Source: CAZQHK01 sp964593455
Lineage (GTDB): Bacteria > Muiribacteriota > CAYSPT01
Reading direction: 5' to 3'
Length of the DNA stretch: 64,000 nucleotides
Assembly (NCBI GenBank): GCA_964593455.1
Contig: CAZQHK010000001.1
Span: 185,008-249,007 of the forward strand
Shown here: piece by piece, positions 1 through 8,131 of the stretch
Layout: each line of letters opens with the position of its first letter
Numbering within the stretch: the stretch's first letter is position 1
Notes under the pieces: model-generated
What the model was told of the DNA's origin: nothing
The model's input: the letters and a program-made list of their open reading frames with translations, nothing else
The model's database searches: none
Translations under genes and position numbers: made by a program

Positions 1-1
1 G

Positions 2-298
2 AGTATTCACGTTTCCGGACCGTTTGAGATTCGGATCGAGATTGAACCGGTCAAAGAGACGCTCTTCATCGCTCCAATAGGTGAAACCGTCGAAGTGGAA
101 TGGCTGCCGGCCGGGACCACGGCTGAGATCATTGAGGCGGTTGGTTCCAGTCTTGAATTTTCACCCCTCACTCCTGTTTCCATAGAGCATTTTAGTGCTG
201 AAACCGTATCGCAACCGGAAAACTCTTCTCTCTCCCGGGAATCATTTGCACTTACCGGTGCGAGCGAATCGCTTCTCAGGAAGGACGGGTCCCCTTGA
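2..298 (+). CDS. C-terminal end of an unidentified protein (partial)
   Basis: An open frame enters from the left edge and ends at TGA 296-298, giving about 98 residues of C-terminus. The first part is hydrophilic and beta-rich looking (FEIRIEIEPV, GETVEVEWLP); the last 40 residues are Ser/Glu rich and probably disordered. I recognise no family. Its stop codon overlaps the TTG start of the next gene (TTGA), which suggests co-transcription and translational coupling with the glycosyl-1-phosphate transferase. Only the 3' end is visible, so the function cannot be inferred. Confidence 0.5.
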   Translation, partial: SIHVSGPFEIRIEIEPVKETLFIAPIGETVEVEWLPAGTTAEIIEAVGSSLEFSPLTPVSIEHFSAETVSQPENSSLSRESFALTGASESLLRKDGSP

Positions 299-1383
299 AA
301 ACATCTGGATTGCTGAATTTTCTCCAGGGGACAATGACTCTCAAAGTTGTGGGTATGTTCACTATCGCCTTTGTTTCTACAGTGGTTTTGACCCCTCTTC
401 TCCGGCGTCTCGCGCTCAAGTGGGGAGTATTCGATCACCCCAATGTCCGCAAGATACATTCCAGGCCGGTACCGTATTTAGGCGGCGTTGCCATGTTCCT
501 CGGCTTCTTTTTGGCCCTTGGTTTGCTTGCCAAGTGGAATACTCACCTGGTGGGATTTGCCATCGGAGCAACGATCATGCTGATCATCGGTATGATTGAC
601 GATATGATCGATGTCTCACCCAAGTTCAAACTGCTCGGCCAGACCGTGGCCGCTTTGGTGCTGATAGCTTCCGGGGTAAGTATCGCATATGTGTCTGACT
701 TCATTCATGGCAGTGGTGTAATCTATCTCGGATTCTGGGCTGTTCCATTGACGGTAATCTGGCTGGTAGGAATTACCAATACTGTTAATCTCATTGATGG
801 ATTGGACGGTTTGGCTGCGGGTGTGTCGGTGATTGCGTCAGTGACATTTCTGATCGTGGGAATCATAGATAACCAGGTCCCGCCGATACTCCTTCTCACT
901 GCGGGTTTGGCTGGAGTTTCAGGGGCGTTTTTATTTTACAACTTTTATCCGGCGGTGATCTTTATGGGAGATTCCGGCAGCTTATTCCTTGGATTCTCAC
1001 TGGCTACGGTAGGGGTTATGGGAGCGCTTAAAGGCACAACTATCGCCACTCTCGTAATACCCGTTCTGGCCCTGGGAGTTCCCATTTATGATACCGTGCT
1101 GGCCATTTTCAGACGGGGTATAGCCGACGAACAGGTTTTTAAGCCCGACAAAGAGCATTTTCACCACCGGATGCTTGCCCTGGGATTTTCACACCGGCAA
1201 ACGGTTGTTATTATATACGGGATAAGTAGTTTACTCGGGATCTGCGCCATCGCCTTATCAAAGATAAGCGATGCTAGAAGTCTGATTGTATTGACATTTA
1301 TTGGCGTGCTATTTATCATTGGAACTGGTCAGATAGCTCGTCGGCTCAAATCTCGACACGAACATACTGAGAGAAACTCATGA
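295..1383 (+). CDS. WecA/TagO-type polyprenyl-phosphate glycosyl-1-phosphate transferase
   Basis: A multi-pass membrane protein of 362 residues in the MraY/WecA/TagO family, which moves a sugar-1-phosphate (usually GlcNAc-1-P) from a UDP-sugar to undecaprenyl phosphate at the inner face of the cytoplasmic membrane. Visible family motifs are the aspartate pair in GMIDDMIDVSPKFKL, NLIDGLDGLAAG, MGDSGSLFLGF, and the HFHHRMLALGFSHRQ histidine motif typical of WecA rather than MraY. The start chosen is TTG 295, with SD GGAAGGA at 279-285 and overlap with the upstream stop; ATG 334, 13 codons later with AGGGG just before it, is a real alternative. It probably starts an O-antigen, capsule or other wall-polymer chain; the exact sugar is not visible. 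The family is secure and the substrate inferred. Confidence 0.93.
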   Translation: MKTSGLLNFLQGTMTLKVVGMFTIAFVSTVVLTPLLRRLALKWGVFDHPNVRKIHSRPVPYLGGVAMFLGFFLALGLLAKWNTHLVGFAIGATIMLIIGMIDDMIDVSPKFKLLGQTVAALVLIASGVSIAYVSDFIHGSGVIYLGFWAVPLTVIWLVGITNTVNLIDGLDGLAAGVSVIASVTFLIVGIIDNQVPPILLLTAGLAGVSGAFLFYNFYPAVIFMGDSGSLFLGFSLATVGVMGALKGTTIATLVIPVLALGVPIYDTVLAIFRRGIADEQVFKPDKEHFHHRMLALGFSHRQTVVIIYGISSLLGICAIALSKISDARSLIVLTFIGVLFIIGTGQIARRLKSRHEHTERNS

Positions 1384-1401
1384 ATTCCAGAGGTGAGATT
1401 G

Positions 1402-2628
1402 TTGCCTGATTACTCCCGGAGTGAAATCCCGGATGAAGTGCCGTCTTCCGATAGTGATCTGAAGACGCTTCATGAACGGCTGGCAGCCGCGTCTCGCCGC
1501 GGCCGTCTTTCTCATGCTTATTTGTTGGTAGGACCAACAAACAAGCTTGATCTGGCGTTGTTTATGGCTCAAACACAATGTTGTAAGCGGGATGAATCGT
1601 TCCCCTGTGGGACGTGCCTACCCTGTCGCCGGGTTTTGAGTTACAGCCATCTCGATGTAATGGTACTGTTTTGGGAACAGGTCAGGGCTCAGATCAATCA
1701 GGTACGGGAGATACAGGCTGAAGCGTCTCTGGCGCCCCGTGAAGGTCGTCGACGGGTCTATGTTATTGTGGATGCCCATCTGATGAACCAGGAATCAGCC
1801 AACTGCCTGCTCAAGATCCTGGAAGAATCGCCGGAACACGCGATGTTCATCCTGTTGGCCACCAATGTATTTTCACTCATGCCGACGATAGTCTCCCGGT
1901 GCCAAAAAATTTATGTACCGGCTCGGAATAAAGAGTTTAGCATTGGGTTTGAATGGTCAAACGACATGAAAATTATTGCAGAGGCTTTGGTCGAGGAACG
2001 GCGCGAGGTGATAGAGTCGCTTCGAGAACAATGGCCGATTGGTCTCGGAAAACTAGAAGGGATAGCAGGCAGCGCTCGAGAAAGGCGAATAGAGAAACAA
2101 CAGAAGATTTTTGGGGGTTTATTCTCCAGCATGGGCCGGCAAAATGTCTTTACATTGGTGTGCTGGGCAGAAAAACTTTCCGTGCTCTTGGCTGAACACG
2201 GAAAGTTCACCTATGCACTCAGGGACTGGGAAGCGGTCAATGAAGAGCTCCAGCGCGAGGATCGAAAAGTGGAGGAACTGATAGTTGCAATATCGCGGAG
2301 AGCGATTGAAAAAAAAGACAAGAAGAGAACTCAAAAAAAATCAAAAAGCAAAAAAACGGTTGGGAAAAGTGGAGCCGGTATTTGCCAGCGGCGTGAAGTG
2401 GAGGAACTGCTGCGGTTTTCCGGCCGGGTGGTTGACGAGATGGTATCTGCCGGAGCTCTTCCTCATGATCGACTTCGTGCCTGGGTTGATTTCTTTACCG
2501 AAACAAGAGAGTGGGTTTTTATGAACCTGGATCCGACTATCCTGCTGGAAACTGCGTTTTTCAGACTATCCCGGATTTTTTCCGGAATTGCAATAGTCCA
2601 TTCGGATGTAAAGTTGGCAGAGTTATGA
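1402..2628 (+). CDS. holB: DNA polymerase III delta-prime-like clamp-loader subunit
   Basis: About 408 residues resembling the HolB/DnaX AAA+ fold, which helps load the sliding clamp. Near the N-terminus are LSHAYLLVGPTN, a degenerate Walker A (no GKS/T, as usual for delta-prime), a four-cysteine zinc module (CC..CGTCLPC), the DAHLMNQESANCLLKILEE segment and the sensor-like TIVSRC. The C-terminal third carries a Lys-rich linker encoded by several A-tracts (2309-2356). The start is uncertain: SD AGAGGTGAG at 1389-1397 favours TTG 1402 over GTG 1393. The stop overlaps the ATG of ricT (ATGA), and holB next to ricT/yaaT is a known arrangement in Firmicutes. The identification is good, although the protein is longer than typical delta-prime subunits (about 330 residues). 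Confidence 0.85.
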   Translation: MPDYSRSEIPDEVPSSDSDLKTLHERLAAASRRGRLSHAYLLVGPTNKLDLALFMAQTQCCKRDESFPCGTCLPCRRVLSYSHLDVMVLFWEQVRAQINQVREIQAEASLAPREGRRRVYVIVDAHLMNQESANCLLKILEESPEHAMFILLATNVFSLMPTIVSRCQKIYVPARNKEFSIGFEWSNDMKIIAEALVEERREVIESLREQWPIGLGKLEGIAGSARERRIEKQQKIFGGLFSSMGRQNVFTLVCWAEKLSVLLAEHGKFTYALRDWEAVNEELQREDRKVEELIVAISRRAIEKKDKKRTQKKSKSKKTVGKSGAGICQRREVEELLRFSGRVVDEMVSAGALPHDRLRAWVDFFTETREWVFMNLDPTILLETAFFRLSRIFSGIAIVHSDVKLAEL

Positions 2629-3431
2629 TCAAGTTATTTGGAGTCAGGTTCGAAAAGATTGGGAAAATTCATTTTTTCAAAGATCCTGGACTCGTTCTAA
2701 AAGTCGGAGACGACTGTATCGTTAAAACCATTAAAGGTTTGGAATACGGAAGAGTAGTGCTCGTGGGTGACGGTTCATCGCTTGAAGACTACAACTTCAT
2801 GGGAGAATTGGTACGTAAGGCCAGCGAAGACGACAAATACGCTTATAAAGAGAAGTGGGAGCTTGAAGATGAGGCTTTCAAAAAAGCTGTGGAGAAAATC
2901 AAGAGTCTCAAGTTGTCCATGAAATTGTTGAAAGTAAAATATCTCTTTGACCAGCAACACGTAGTTTTTAGTTTCAGGGCGGAAGAAAAAGTGGATTTTC
3001 GCGAACTGGTAAAGTACCTTTCGAAAACTCTGAATACCAGGGTGGAGATGCGCCAGGTCGGGGTTCGTGATGAAGCCAAGATGATTGGCGGACTTGGATC
3101 ATGCGGGCGGGAAACATGTTGTTCTACGTTTCTATCCGGGTTTGATTCAGTCGCCATAAAGATGGCCAAGGAACAGGGATTATCGCTAAATCCATCGAAG
3201 ATTTCGGGATTATGCGGCCGGCTAATGTGTTGTCTGCGGTACGAAAACTCCACGTATGTACAAGCCAAACGAGGTCTACCGAAATTAAACAGCACGGTGA
3301 AAATCACCGGCCGGCGTGGAAAACTTGAAAGAATTGATGTATTAAGTAACAAGGTAACGGTAAAGTTTGAAGAGGGCGAAAGGGAGACGTTTTCCATAAA
3401 CGACTTCTGCATTATGCTCAGAGGTTCGTGA
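2625..3431 (+). CDS. ricT: PSP1-domain protein, RicT/YaaT family
   Basis: A 268-residue cytoplasmic protein with the PSP1 C-terminal domain. The diagnostic cysteine-rich stretch is present: GSCGRETCCSTFL followed by ISGLCGRLMCCLRYE. In Bacillus subtilis RicT (YaaT) works with RicA and RicF, binds Fe-S clusters through these cysteines, and affects RNase Y-dependent RNA maturation; the role here is inferred from family membership. The start ATG 2625 overlaps the holB stop (ATGA). A longer in-frame extension exists upstream but lies inside holB and has no SD. No RicA or RicF partner is visible in the window. Family call is secure. Confidence 0.92.
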   Translation: MIKLFGVRFEKIGKIHFFKDPGLVLKVGDDCIVKTIKGLEYGRVVLVGDGSSLEDYNFMGELVRKASEDDKYAYKEKWELEDEAFKKAVEKIKSLKLSMKLLKVKYLFDQQHVVFSFRAEEKVDFRELVKYLSKTLNTRVEMRQVGVRDEAKMIGGLGSCGRETCCSTFLSGFDSVAIKMAKEQGLSLNPSKISGLCGRLMCCLRYENSTYVQAKRGLPKLNSTVKITGRRGKLERIDVLSNKVTVKFEEGERETFSINDFCIMLRGS

Positions 3432-3447
3432 AGGAGGTTTCATAGCG

Positions 3448-4248
3448 GTGGAAAAGATCGGGCTGATAGCCGGGTTCGGAAAGCTGCCGATCGCGTTCGC
3501 AAAGGCCGCGGCCAGAAAGAACATAAGCGTGGTAGCAGTAGGAATCGTGGGTGAAGCTAATCCGGAGCTGGAGAAGTATGTTGACAGCTTCTATTGGATA
3601 TCGGTAGGCAAACTGGACGATATCATCAAGACCTTCACCAATGAAAAAATCAAGGAGGTAGTGATGGCTGGTGCTATCACTAAGACGGTGATGTTTACCG
3701 GGATTGAGGTTGACGATCGCGTTATGAGAATATTGAGTTCGTTGGAAGATCGAAACGATGATTCTCTGCTGGTCGCGGTAGCCAACGAGATTGAACGTGA
3801 GGGGATCGCCGTCAAGGATTCCACGACCTATCTGGGTTGCTTGCTGCCCGATGAAGGGTGTTTGACCGCCCGGCAGCCCACCGAGAGCGAAATGGCTGAC
3901 ATCCGGTTCGGTATGAAGATGGCCAAATGTATCGGAGAGCTCAATATCGGGCAGACGGTTGTGGTTAAGGATCTGGTCGTACTGGCCGTGGAGGCTATTG
4001 AAGGAACCGATGAAGCTATTCGCCGGGGTGCGACGCTTGGTGGCGAGGGAGTGGTGGTGGCCAAAGTGACTAAACCAAAACAGGACCTCAGGTTCGACCT
4101 ACCCGCTGTGGGAGTAACCACAATTACGATCATGGCAGAGGTAGGCGCCAGCGTATTGGCTGTGGAGGCTGGAAAAACAATAATACTGGAGATGGAAAAG
4201 GTAGTCGATCTGGCAAACTCCAGCGGTATATCTATAGTTGCAATGTAA
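3448..4248 (+). CDS. lpxI: UDP-2,3-diacylglucosamine pyrophosphatase LpxI
   Basis: A 266-residue protein matching the LpxI (DUF1009) family in length and in motifs such as IGLIAGFGKLPIAFAKAA near the N-terminus and VVMAGAITK around residue 75. LpxI hydrolyses UDP-2,3-diacylglucosamine to lipid X and UMP in the cytoplasm and replaces LpxH in many non-enteric diderms. The start is GTG 3448 with SD AAGGAGG about ten bases upstream. It opens a run of lipid A genes continuing through lpxB, an msbA-like gene and a second lpxB, which supports the assignment strongly. Confidence 0.93.
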   Translation: MEKIGLIAGFGKLPIAFAKAAARKNISVVAVGIVGEANPELEKYVDSFYWISVGKLDDIIKTFTNEKIKEVVMAGAITKTVMFTGIEVDDRVMRILSSLEDRNDDSLLVAVANEIEREGIAVKDSTTYLGCLLPDEGCLTARQPTESEMADIRFGMKMAKCIGELNIGQTVVVKDLVVLAVEAIEGTDEAIRRGATLGGEGVVVAKVTKPKQDLRFDLPAVGVTTITIMAEVGASVLAVEAGKTIILEMEKVVDLANSSGISIVAM

Positions 4249-4291
4249 TCTACGGAGTGCCGAACGTAAGTGGGAGGAGAACCAGGATATT

Positions 4292-5236
4292 ATGAGTGGA
4301 AAACTTCGCGTGGGGGTTGTTGGAGTCGGGCATTTGGGGCAAAACCATCTGCGGCTTTACCACGAGATAGATGACGTTGTGGTTACCGGAATCGCGGACA
4401 TTTCAGGCGAAGTTATTCAAACGTATGGAGAACGGTATGATGTATTCGGCACGGAAAACTATCGAGATCTCATCGGCCGGGTAGATGCGGTAAGCATAGT
4501 TGTCCCGACGGTACTTCACCAACAGATCGCCGCCGATTTCCTGGACGCGGGAGTTCAAGTACTGGTTGAAAAACCGGTTACCAGGACGTTGGAAGAAGCT
4601 GAAGACCTGGTATCCAGAGCCAGGCATCATGGAGTTATTCTGCAGGTCGGCCATGTGGAACGTTTCAATAGTGCGGTTCTCAAGGTAAAAAAGGAGATCA
4701 ATGATCCCCGCTACATCGAATGTCAGCGGCTGGGACCGTTTCCCGGCCGGAGTACCGATGTGGGAGTCGTGTTGGATTTAATGATCCATGATATAGATAT
4801 TATTCTTGACCTGGTAGATTCTCCCGTGGAACGGATCACGGCTATCGGTATACCGGTGATTTCCCGCTACGAGGATATCGCCAACGCCCACATATTGTTC
4901 CAGAATGGATGCATTGCCAATGTGACAGCCAGCCGGATTACCGACGATCGGGTACGGAAACTCCGAATATTCCAGAGAGAAGCCTATTTTTCTCTCGATT
5001 ATGCCGATCAAGAATTTAAAATTCAACGAAAAAACACTGACAATGAAATCGTCTCCGAACGTCCTGAAGTGCGCAAGGGCGAGCCGCTCATGTTGGAACT
5101 AAAGCATTTCATCGACTGTATCCGGGAAGGCAAGAAACCGATGGTTTCCGGAGAGCAGGGCCGTGACGCTTTGGAAATAGCACTGCAGATCGTTGAGCAA
5201 GTTAAGACGGAATACGGCTACCTGGGTAAACCATGA
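4292..5236 (+). CDS. Gfo/Idh/MocA oxidoreductase, possible UDP-GlcNAc 3-dehydrogenase (GnnA-like)
   Basis: A 314-residue NAD(P)-dependent oxidoreductase. The N-terminal Rossmann motif GVVGVGHLGQNH and the family motif VLVEKPVTRT (about residue 90) are clear, as is the conserved HVERFN stretch. The start ATG 4292 has SD GGGAGGAG 14-20 bases upstream; an earlier start overlapping lpxI has no SD. The stop overlaps the lpxB start (ATGA). Family members placed between lpxI and lpxB are often GnnA-like: in Acidithiobacillus GnnA oxidises UDP-GlcNAc at C3 before GnnB amination, giving lipid A with amide-linked 3-acyl chains. No GnnB aminotransferase is visible here, so the substrate is inference from context. 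Confidence 0.85.
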   Translation: MSGKLRVGVVGVGHLGQNHLRLYHEIDDVVVTGIADISGEVIQTYGERYDVFGTENYRDLIGRVDAVSIVVPTVLHQQIAADFLDAGVQVLVEKPVTRTLEEAEDLVSRARHHGVILQVGHVERFNSAVLKVKKEINDPRYIECQRLGPFPGRSTDVGVVLDLMIHDIDIILDLVDSPVERITAIGIPVISRYEDIANAHILFQNGCIANVTASRITDDRVRKLRIFQREAYFSLDYADQEFKIQRKNTDNEIVSERPEVRKGEPLMLELKHFIDCIREGKKPMVSGEQGRDALEIALQIVEQVKTEYGYLGKP

Positions 5237-6408
5237 ACAATTCTGTGATGATGATTGCCGGGGAGGCTTCAGGAGACCTGCATGGCTCTCACCTGGCTCG
5301 GCAATTGAAAAAATTGAGTTCTGATGTATCGCTTTACGGCATCGGAGGTAATCTGATGCGTGAAGCAGATGTGGACATCATATGGGACATCACCGACCGG
5401 GCTGTAATCGGGTTTGCGGAAGCCGTCAGAAATTTGTTTCCTCTCGGTAAACTTCTCAGACAGATAAAACGACTGGTCAAATCCAGACGGCCGGACGTCG
5501 TGGTTTTGATCGACTATTCCGGATTTAATCTGAAGGTAGCCAAGGTACTTTCCGATACCGGTGTTCCTATCGTTTATTATTTTCCTCCTCAAATATGGGC
5601 TTCCCGTTCCTATCGGGCTAAAGAGATTGCCCGCATAATCACCAAAGTAATTGCAGTTTTTCCGTTTGAAGTGGATATCTACAGGAAGGCGGGGGCCGAC
5701 TTCAGTTATTTTGGACATCCTCTCATCGATGTTGTAAAAACCAAATTTAAACGGGAAGAGGCTCTTAAGCAGTTTAAACTCACTGAAAAGGGGCCTATTG
5801 TCGGCCTGCTGCCGGGCAGCCGCAACAACGAAGTGGATCGGCTGCTACCACTTTTACTGGATAGTGCCCAGCTTATATCACGAGTACTGCCGTCGACTCA
5901 ATTTATTCTCCCGCTGGCCGGCTCGATTTCCAGGGAGAAAATTGACCAGTTGCTGCAGAGGAAAAAACTGACGGTTCAGGTTATCGAAAATGACACCTAT
6001 GACGCGGTCAAAATATCCGACCTGGTTCTGGTGGCTTCCGGCACAGCGACGCTGGAAGCGGCAATTTTAAATACACCCATGATTATCGTTTATCGAACAT
6101 CATGGCTTACCTGGCTCTTGGCCCGATTCATCCTCTACCTGCCTTTTATCGGTCTGGCCAACATTGTCGCCGGCAAGAAGGTCGTCCCCGAATTTATTCA
6201 GAATATGGCCCGTCCTGATCTGATTGCCGAAGAAGCTTTGGATATTTTGCGGAACGAGGAACGCAGAGCGAGTATTAACCGTGATTTGGCGGAGGCGGTA
6301 AAAAAACTTGGAAAACAGGGTGTGATAGAGCAATCAGCCCGTTTAATACTGAATACAAAACGAAGTGAAAATAGCCGGCAGGAGCAGAAACGGATAGAAG
6401 CAGTATGA
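5233..6408 (+). CDS. lpxB: Lipid-A-disaccharide synthase LpxB
   Basis: A 391-residue GT19 glycosyltransferase that joins UDP-2,3-diacylglucosamine and lipid X into the lipid A disaccharide at the inner membrane surface. Canonical features are GEASGD at residues 10-15, LIDYSGFN, PPQIWAS, VFPFE, the GLLPGSRNNEV loop and ASGTATLEA near the C-terminus, all in the order expected for LpxB. It overlaps the upstream oxidoreductase and the downstream msbA-like gene by ATGA junctions, so the three are translationally coupled. This copy keeps the standard active-site motifs better than the second lpxB-like gene at 8132, so it is the likelier true LpxB. Confidence 0.95.
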   Translation: MNNSVMMIAGEASGDLHGSHLARQLKKLSSDVSLYGIGGNLMREADVDIIWDITDRAVIGFAEAVRNLFPLGKLLRQIKRLVKSRRPDVVVLIDYSGFNLKVAKVLSDTGVPIVYYFPPQIWASRSYRAKEIARIITKVIAVFPFEVDIYRKAGADFSYFGHPLIDVVKTKFKREEALKQFKLTEKGPIVGLLPGSRNNEVDRLLPLLLDSAQLISRVLPSTQFILPLAGSISREKIDQLLQRKKLTVQVIENDTYDAVKISDLVLVASGTATLEAAILNTPMIIVYRTSWLTWLLARFILYLPFIGLANIVAGKKVVPEFIQNMARPDLIAEEALDILRNEERRASINRDLAEAVKKLGKQGVIEQSARLILNTKRSENSRQEQKRIEAV

Positions 6409-8129
6409 GCATTTATAAACGAAGTTTCAGCTATCTCAAACCGCATTTCTGGTGGATTATGACTGCCATGATATGTTCGGTTGGGGTGGCAGCCGGGGAG
6501 GCCGCTCCCGCTTATATTCTCAAGAAGATATTCGAGCAGGTGTTAAACGATAAGAATACGCAAATGCTGGCAGTGATCGCCATCGGTGTCGTCGCAATTA
6601 TTGTCTTAAAAGGGTTGTTCTACTTTTTCCAGACCTACTCAATGGCGTTTGTGGGGCAGCGGGTCATCTTTTCTATCCGCAACGAACTCTACATGCATCT
6701 GCAGCGCCTGTCCCTGAGTTTTTACGACAACCGTGAGACCGGCCAGATCATGTCCCGGGTGCTTAACGATGTTATGATATTGCAGAACCTGCTCACGTTT
6801 ATGGCACAGGTGATCAAAGATTCAATGCTCATCGTCTTTCTGCTGGGATGGATTTTTTATATACATTGGCGCCTGTCGTTGTTGATCTTTATCATCGTTC
6901 CGGTAATCGGGTTCGTAATTGCCACGTTCTCACGAAGAATGCGTAAGCTAGCGTATCTCATCCAGGCCAAGGTCGGGGACATCACCTCCATCACGCAGGA
7001 AACTATCGCCGGCATACGGATCGTCAAGTCATTTACCGCGGAGGAGTATGAGATCGACCGGTTCGTCAAGAAAAACGAAGAAACGTTCAATGTAAACATG
7101 AAAAACTCGAAGGTTTTCGCGTTGATTCTGCCGGTTGTTGAAGTGTTGAATACCACGGGGTTGGCAGTTGTCCTCTGGTATGGAGGCAAGGAAGTCATCA
7201 AGGGTAACCTGACCGGACCGGAGTTGATCAGTTACCTGACTGCTCTCGGTATGCTGTACACTCCGGTAAAGCGGTTGACTCATGTAAACGCTTTTGTACA
7301 GCAAGCGATGGCTTGCTCCTCCAGAGTGTTCGAAATACTGGATACCGAAGAACAAATCAAGGATAAACCGGACGCTATTGAATTGGAATCAATACAAGGT
7401 GATGTCAGATTCGAGGCTGTTTCCTTCTCGTATAATGAAGATGAAAAAGTGCTAACAGATGTCAATCTCAAGGTTGAATCGGGACTCGTGTTGGCCGTAG
7501 TGGGTTCCAGTGGCGCTGGAAAAACAACATTTGTCAACCTGATCCCGCGGTTCTATGAAGTTACCAAAGGCAGGGTACTGGTTGACGGACTCGATATTAG
7601 GGATGTCAAAATCAAGTCGCTCCGGCGGCAAATTGGAATTGTCCCCCAGGAAACTCTCCTCTTCAGCGGGACCGTGGCGGAAAACATATCCTATGGACGT
7701 CAGGAAGCCACCCCCGAAGAAATTGTCGAGGCAGCCAAAGCAGCCAATGCCGATGATTTTGTTCGGTCTTTCCCTCATGGGTACGAGACGGAAGTCGGGG
7801 AAAAAGGGGTTAAACTTTCAGGTGGACAGCGGCAACGTATCGCTATCGCCAGGGCCATATTACGTGATCCGAAAATATTAATATTAGATGAAGCCACTTC
7901 GTCCCTCGATTCGGAGTCGGAATCTCTCGTTCAGGAGGCGTTATCCCGGCTCATGGAAGGTAGAACCACCTTCGTTATCGCTCATCGTCTGTCAACGATC
8001 AAGAAGGCTGATATCATAGTTGTGTTGGAGAATGGCCGGATCGCAGAACTCGGTACCCATGAAAAATTGCTTGATCTTCAGGGAGTTTACCATGGTCTTT
8101 ACCAGGTTCAGTTCAAGGGAATGATCTGA
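6405..8129 (+). CDS. MsbA-type ABC transporter (lipid flippase), fused membrane and ATPase domains
   Basis: A 574-residue half-transporter with about six membrane segments in the first 310 residues and an ATPase domain after that. Walker A is GSSGAGKTT, the signature is LSGGQRQRIAIARA, Walker B is ILILDEATSSLDSESE, and the switch histidine lies in IAHRLST. The exporter architecture and position between two lpxB genes point to an MsbA-like flippase that moves core-lipid A across the inner membrane; general lipid or drug exporters of the same family cannot be excluded by sequence alone. The ATG at 6405 overlaps the lpxB stop (ATGA). Confidence 0.92.
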   Translation: MSIYKRSFSYLKPHFWWIMTAMICSVGVAAGEAAPAYILKKIFEQVLNDKNTQMLAVIAIGVVAIIVLKGLFYFFQTYSMAFVGQRVIFSIRNELYMHLQRLSLSFYDNRETGQIMSRVLNDVMILQNLLTFMAQVIKDSMLIVFLLGWIFYIHWRLSLLIFIIVPVIGFVIATFSRRMRKLAYLIQAKVGDITSITQETIAGIRIVKSFTAEEYEIDRFVKKNEETFNVNMKNSKVFALILPVVEVLNTTGLAVVLWYGGKEVIKGNLTGPELISYLTALGMLYTPVKRLTHVNAFVQQAMACSSRVFEILDTEEQIKDKPDAIELESIQGDVRFEAVSFSYNEDEKVLTDVNLKVESGLVLAVVGSSGAGKTTFVNLIPRFYEVTKGRVLVDGLDIRDVKIKSLRRQIGIVPQETLLFSGTVAENISYGRQEATPEEIVEAAKAANADDFVRSFPHGYETEVGEKGVKLSGGQRQRIAIARAILRDPKILILDEATSSLDSESESLVQEALSRLMEGRTTFVIAHRLSTIKKADIIVVLENGRIAELGTHEKLLDLQGVYHGLYQVQFKGMI

Positions 8130-8131
8130 GC

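Noticed and set aside
2843..3412. Minus-strand frame of 189 codons inside ricT
   Set aside because: It lies wholly opposite a conserved PSP1 gene; no SD or family features.
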